DNA from: JAKAFX01 sp049965715
GTDB taxonomy: Archaea; Thermoplasmatota; Thermoplasmata; Thermoplasmatales; Thermoplasmataceae
Reading direction: 5' to 3'
NCBI GenBank assembly: GCA_049965715.1
Contig: JBMFWA010000016.1
Span: 1-33,717, forward strand
Length of the DNA: 33,717 bases
Shown one piece after another: positions 31,236-33,717 of this stretch (its first letter is position 1; each line of letters starts with the position of its first letter). Made by a program: the position numbers and the translations under genes. The notes under the pieces were generated by a model, which was not told where the DNA came from, did no database searches, and was given only the letters and a program-made list of their open reading frames with translations.

Positions 31236-32239
31236 AGTATACCACCGACCTCCTCACTGAGCATCCAGGTCATGTTCTTGTAAACGTCCTCGAAAGCTGT
31301 CGCAGGATCTGGAGGCGTGATCTTCTCGCACTCATCGAACTTGTCGTCAACTATTTTCTGGGTCTTTACCTTTATGCTTTCAATAAATTTGTCATCGATG
31401 TAGTTCATACTCTTGAGCAACTTCTCTGTTACAGTTATCGGATCCTTTTCACTTCCTTCAGTAACTTCCTGCGACCTGTACTTTGAGGGATCGTCTGATG
31501 TAGAATGTGGACCCATCCTGTAACTGATAGCATCAATCAGTGTGGGACCTTCTCCAGTTCTGGCTCTCTTGATTGCATCGCTCACAACTTCATACGTTTC
31601 AAGCATGTTGTTTCCGTCAACCTTGATCCCACGCATTCCATATGCTGCTGCCTTTGTCCATATTTCAACCTTCGTCTGCTTGTCGACAGGCATGGAAATT
31701 GCCCATCCGTTGTTCTCGCAGAGGAATACCGTTGGAAGATTGAAAACTGCAGCAAGATTCATTGCTGCGTGAAAGTCCGGAGTGGATGTGGAACCTTCCC
31801 CGAAGGTTGAAAGTACAATTTTATTCTCCTTTTTGTACTTTATAGAATAGGCCGCTCCCACAGCAAGAGGCATGTTGCTGGCCACCGGGCTGGGCACGGA
31901 CATGAAATTGAATTTCTTCACGCCAAAGTGGCTCGGCATCTGTCGCCCCTTTGAAATATCCGAACTGTTTCCAAATATCTGATTAAGTATTGTCTCTATT
32001 GGTACTCCACGGCTGATCATGAGAGGTACGTCCCTGTAGTAGCCGTAGATAAGGTCCCGATCCTCAAGGGCCATTCCTGCGCCTATCTGAAGGGCTTCCT
32101 GGCCCATTGTGGGAGTATAGAAGCCTACCCTGCCCTGACGCTGTGCGTTCACAATCTTCTTGTCCAGCGTTCTCGACAGTACCATCGCAGTGTATCCCTT
32201 TATAAATTTAGTCTTGTTATCAGTCTTAGTATCCGCCAT
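31232..32239 (-). CDS. 2-oxoacid dehydrogenase E1 alpha subunit, branched-chain type
   Basis: Binds thiamine diphosphate through GEGSTSTPDFHAAMNLAA and FLCENNGWAIS. The phosphorylation-loop region reads SYRMGPHSTSDDPSKYR, close to the YRxGxHSTSDDxxxYR of branched-chain 2-oxoacid dehydrogenases and unlike the RYRGHSMSDP of pyruvate dehydrogenases. That is the main reason for the branched-chain call. 335 residues. The gene overlaps the end of lipA by 14 bases, so it is translated as part of one polycistron. The likely products are isobutyryl-, isovaleryl- or 2-methylbutyryl-CoA. Confidence 0.93.
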   Translation of the reverse strand: MADTKTDNKTKFIKGYTAMVLSRTLDKKIVNAQRQGRVGFYTPTMGQEALQIGAGMALEDRDLIYGYYRDVPLMISRGVPIETILNQIFGNSSDISKGRQMPSHFGVKKFNFMSVPSPVASNMPLAVGAAYSIKYKKENKIVLSTFGEGSTSTPDFHAAMNLAAVFNLPTVFLCENNGWAISMPVDKQTKVEIWTKAAAYGMRGIKVDGNNMLETYEVVSDAIKRARTGEGPTLIDAISYRMGPHSTSDDPSKYRSQEVTEGSEKDPITVTEKLLKSMNYIDDKFIESIKVKTQKIVDDKFDECEKITPPDPATAFEDVYKNMTWMLSEEVGGIL

Positions 32240-33089
32240 TCAACATCCTCCGTTTTGTCCAAGCTTCAAGAGCCCTGTAAGAGGTCCTGACCAAAGGTCC
32301 TGATGCCACGAATGAGAAACCCATCTCATAACCCATATCCTCGAAATGTTTAAATCTTTCAAGAGAACAGTACTCACGAACCTCAAGTTGCTTCTTAGAG
32401 GGCCTCAGGTACTGCCCTATGGTCAGGATATCAACTCCGGCCTTTCTTAAGTCGCTCATGGTTGATAAAACCTCTTCATCGCTCTCACCAAGACCCAGCA
32501 TTATTGAAGATTTGGTGACCTTCACAGGGTTCCTTACTTTGATATACCTTAGAACTTTCAGCGACTGATCATAGCCTGCTCTGTGATCTCTCACTTCAGG
32601 AGTGAGCCGTCTCACAGTTTCAACATTATGTGCTATGACCGCAGGATCAGCATCAATTATCCTCTCGATGAGTGTCTCGTTTCCACGAAAATCCGGGATA
32701 AGCACCTCTATCAATGCACCCGTATCCTTCGCCCTCCTTATGACAGTCGCAAAATGATTCGAACCCTGATCATCAAGATCGTCACGATCCACCGATGTTA
32801 TGACGGCATAATCAAGCCCCATTTTCTTAATAGAGTCATAAACATTCTCTGGCTCCATTGGATCCAGATCTGTCATACCACCGTGTGTGACTGAACAGAA
32901 CCTGCATCCTCTCGAGCAATTTTTTCCCATTATCATGAACGTTGCAGTTCCATTTCCCCAGCACTCGGATATGTTTGGGCATCTCGCCTCCTCACAGACA
33001 GTGTGAAGTGAAAGATCTCTCAATGTTTCTCTTATTCTCAGATATTCCGGGCCGGATGGGATGTTAACCTTGACGTATTCAGGTTTCAC
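32226..33089 (-). CDS. lipA: lipoyl synthase
   Basis: Radical SAM enzyme that inserts two sulfurs into protein-bound octanoyl groups. Both clusters are seen: the auxiliary cluster motif CEEARCPNISECW (~residue 32) and the radical SAM motif CSRGCRFC (~residue 58). The C-terminal RTSYRA supplies the conserved Ser ligand (usually R-S-S-Y). 287 residues. The start is GTG 33089, with a TATA-like box at 33105-33116 giving leaderless spacing. First gene of the operon that continues through E1, E2, E3 and lipB. Confidence 0.94.
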   Translation of the reverse strand: MKPEYVKVNIPSGPEYLRIRETLRDLSLHTVCEEARCPNISECWGNGTATFMIMGKNCSRGCRFCSVTHGGMTDLDPMEPENVYDSIKKMGLDYAVITSVDRDDLDDQGSNHFATVIRRAKDTGALIEVLIPDFRGNETLIERIIDADPAVIAHNVETVRRLTPEVRDHRAGYDQSLKVLRYIKVRNPVKVTKSSIMLGLGESDEEVLSTMSDLRKAGVDILTIGQYLRPSKKQLEVREYCSLERFKHFEDMGYEMGFSFVASGPLVRTSYRALEAWTKRRMLNGGY

Positions 33090-33104
33090 CGTTTGTGATG
33101 CGAT

Positions 33105-33116
33105 TAATATATTCTA
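33105..33116 (-). promoter_or_regulatory. promoter of the lipA-2-oxoacid dehydrogenase-lipB operon
   Basis: On the minus strand TTAGAATATATTAA is centred about 21-24 bases before GTG 33089. The transposase gene ends only 46 bases further upstream, so all regulatory DNA of this six-gene operon must fit in that space or inside the insertion element. Confidence 0.5.
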
Positions 33117-33129
33117 AAGTATCGCATTA

Positions 33130-33717
33130 TTGTAACTGGTCAGTCTGTTGTGCTTGACACATTCATCCAAGTTTGGCATTTCTTTTGATAATTGATGGCG
33201 TATCTGTGATGAAATTCTTCCCTCTAAGCTTAGATGTGTAGTATATGGAATATACCTTCGTATAGATCTCAGCACCTCTCTCCGATCTGGATCCTCCTGA
33301 GATTTTCCGGTATATCACAGAGGGTCTCAGGGCTCTCTCAGCCCTGTTGTTCGTAGGTTCGATCTCCGGATCGATGACGAAACGGAAGAGCCACTCCTTC
33401 TTCCGCTTCAGGAGATTCTTCACGAACTTGCTGCATCTCGAATGATCGTAATCGGAATCCAGTAAGAATACGAGCTTACGGTATAATCTCTCTACATCGC
33501 CCATTGTGCCATGGCCCTTGAACGATTTTGCCTCCTCGAACACGGTCTGAAGGGATCTCTTTATCCTTGAACCTTCATCACCGTAGAATTGTTCGAGTTC
33601 CTTTGCGTCGCATATGATATGTGACCAGCAGTACTGCTGGTCATTCCCTGTAGCCTTTGCAAGTGTTTCGAATGCGGAATGCCTGTCATGCACATCGGTG
33701 CCGTTGTGATCCTTCAG
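33130..33717 (-). mobile_element. IS66-like insertion element, partial
   Basis: Carries the transposase described at 33163-33717. The left end must lie between the lipA promoter and the transposase stop; TGTAACTGGTCAGTCTGTTG near 33131-33150 is a candidate terminal sequence, but the partner end lies outside the window, so inverted repeats and target duplication cannot be checked. Confidence 0.4.
33163..33717 (-). CDS. IS66-family transposase, C-terminal part, runs off right edge
   Basis: The frame is open from the right edge (LKDHNGTDVHDRHSAFETLA) to the stop at 33163, giving about 184 residues of the C-terminal DDE domain. The diagnostic block is IEPTNNRAERALRPSVIYRK followed by SGGSRSERGAE, whose Glu in NNRAER is the third catalytic acid of IS66-type transposases. 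The upstream CWSHIICDAKELEQFY matches the segment after the second Asp. The conserved C-terminal block is intact in the visible part, with no frameshift. The N-terminal zinc-finger and first catalytic Asp lie outside the window. Confidence 0.88.
   Translation of the reverse strand: MKDHNGTDVHDRHSAFETLAKATGNDQQYCWSHIICDAKELEQFYGDEGSRIKRSLQTVFEEAKSFKGHGTMGDVERLYRKLVFLLDSDYDHSRCSKFVKNLLKRKKEWLFRFVIDPEIEPTNNRAERALRPSVIYRKISGGSRSERGAEIYTKVYSIYYTSKLRGKNFITDTPSIIKRNAKLG

Noticed and set aside
1..33717. tRNA, rRNA, CRISPR or prophage content
   Set aside because: No tRNA T-loop with matching acceptor stem, no spaced direct-repeat array and no phage structural genes were seen. A dedicated covariance-model search was not possible.

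Overview
The window looks like a chromosome segment of a thermoacidophilic, heterotrophic archaeon of the order Thermoplasmatales. The main evidence is a tricorn-interacting-factor F2/F3 type M1 aminopeptidase, an archaeal Nre repair protein, a two-subunit (alpha/beta) 2-oxoacid:ferredoxin oxidoreductase, a branched-chain-type 2-oxoacid dehydrogenase complex, a two-domain protein disulfide oxidoreductase and an AlaX editing protein. Many genes have a TATA-like box about 22-30 bases upstream of the start codon and no Shine-Dalgarno, as expected for leaderless archaeal transcripts. No rRNA, tRNA or CRISPR array was seen. The genus is not assigned.

Layout. 1-212 holds the start of a probable transposase that leaves the left edge. 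455-3054 is the korAB pair (minus strand). 3265-4647 is an aspartase. 4640-7968 is a minus-strand operon of thiolase followed by two adjacent acyl-CoA dehydrogenase-like genes. 8074-10053 is a membrane iron-sulfur oxidoreductase of the ETF:quinone oxidoreductase/HdrD type, divergent from a small membrane-anchored protein and etfBA (10762-12395). 12414-17465 carries the M1 aminopeptidase, a radical SAM protein, Nre and an unknown protein. 17644-21325 carries a sugar-nucleotidyltransferase with a cupin-like tail, a small conserved protein, an MFS transporter and an aquaporin. 21354-24395 is a 3-hydroxyacyl-CoA dehydrogenase/enoyl-CoA hydratase fusion, an SCP2 protein and a protein disulfide oxidoreductase. 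24542-27103 carries alaX, a second MFS transporter and a PduO-type cobalamin adenosyltransferase. 27017-33089 is one operon, lipA-E1alpha-E1beta-E2-E3-lipB. An IS66-type transposase runs off the right edge. No stretch longer than 300 bases lacks a gene.

How the genes work together. Thiolase, acyl-CoA dehydrogenase, the hydratase/dehydrogenase fusion, SCP2, EtfAB and the membrane oxidoreductase together supply every step of beta-oxidation and a route for its electrons to the membrane. The 2-oxoacid dehydrogenase operon would turn branched-chain 2-oxoacids into acyl-CoAs that feed the same path, and it carries both lipoylation genes. KorAB gives a ferredoxin-linked alternative.

The strongest new observations are two. 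(1) The two acyl-CoA dehydrogenases have lost complementary halves of the FAD/catalytic motif set, so they look like obligate alpha/beta partners of a heteromeric enzyme. (2) An identical 12-base element (TTTTAGTGCAAA, read in the gene direction) lies just upstream of the TATA box of both beta-oxidation operons, and a weaker copy lies at etfBA, suggesting a small fatty-acid regulon.
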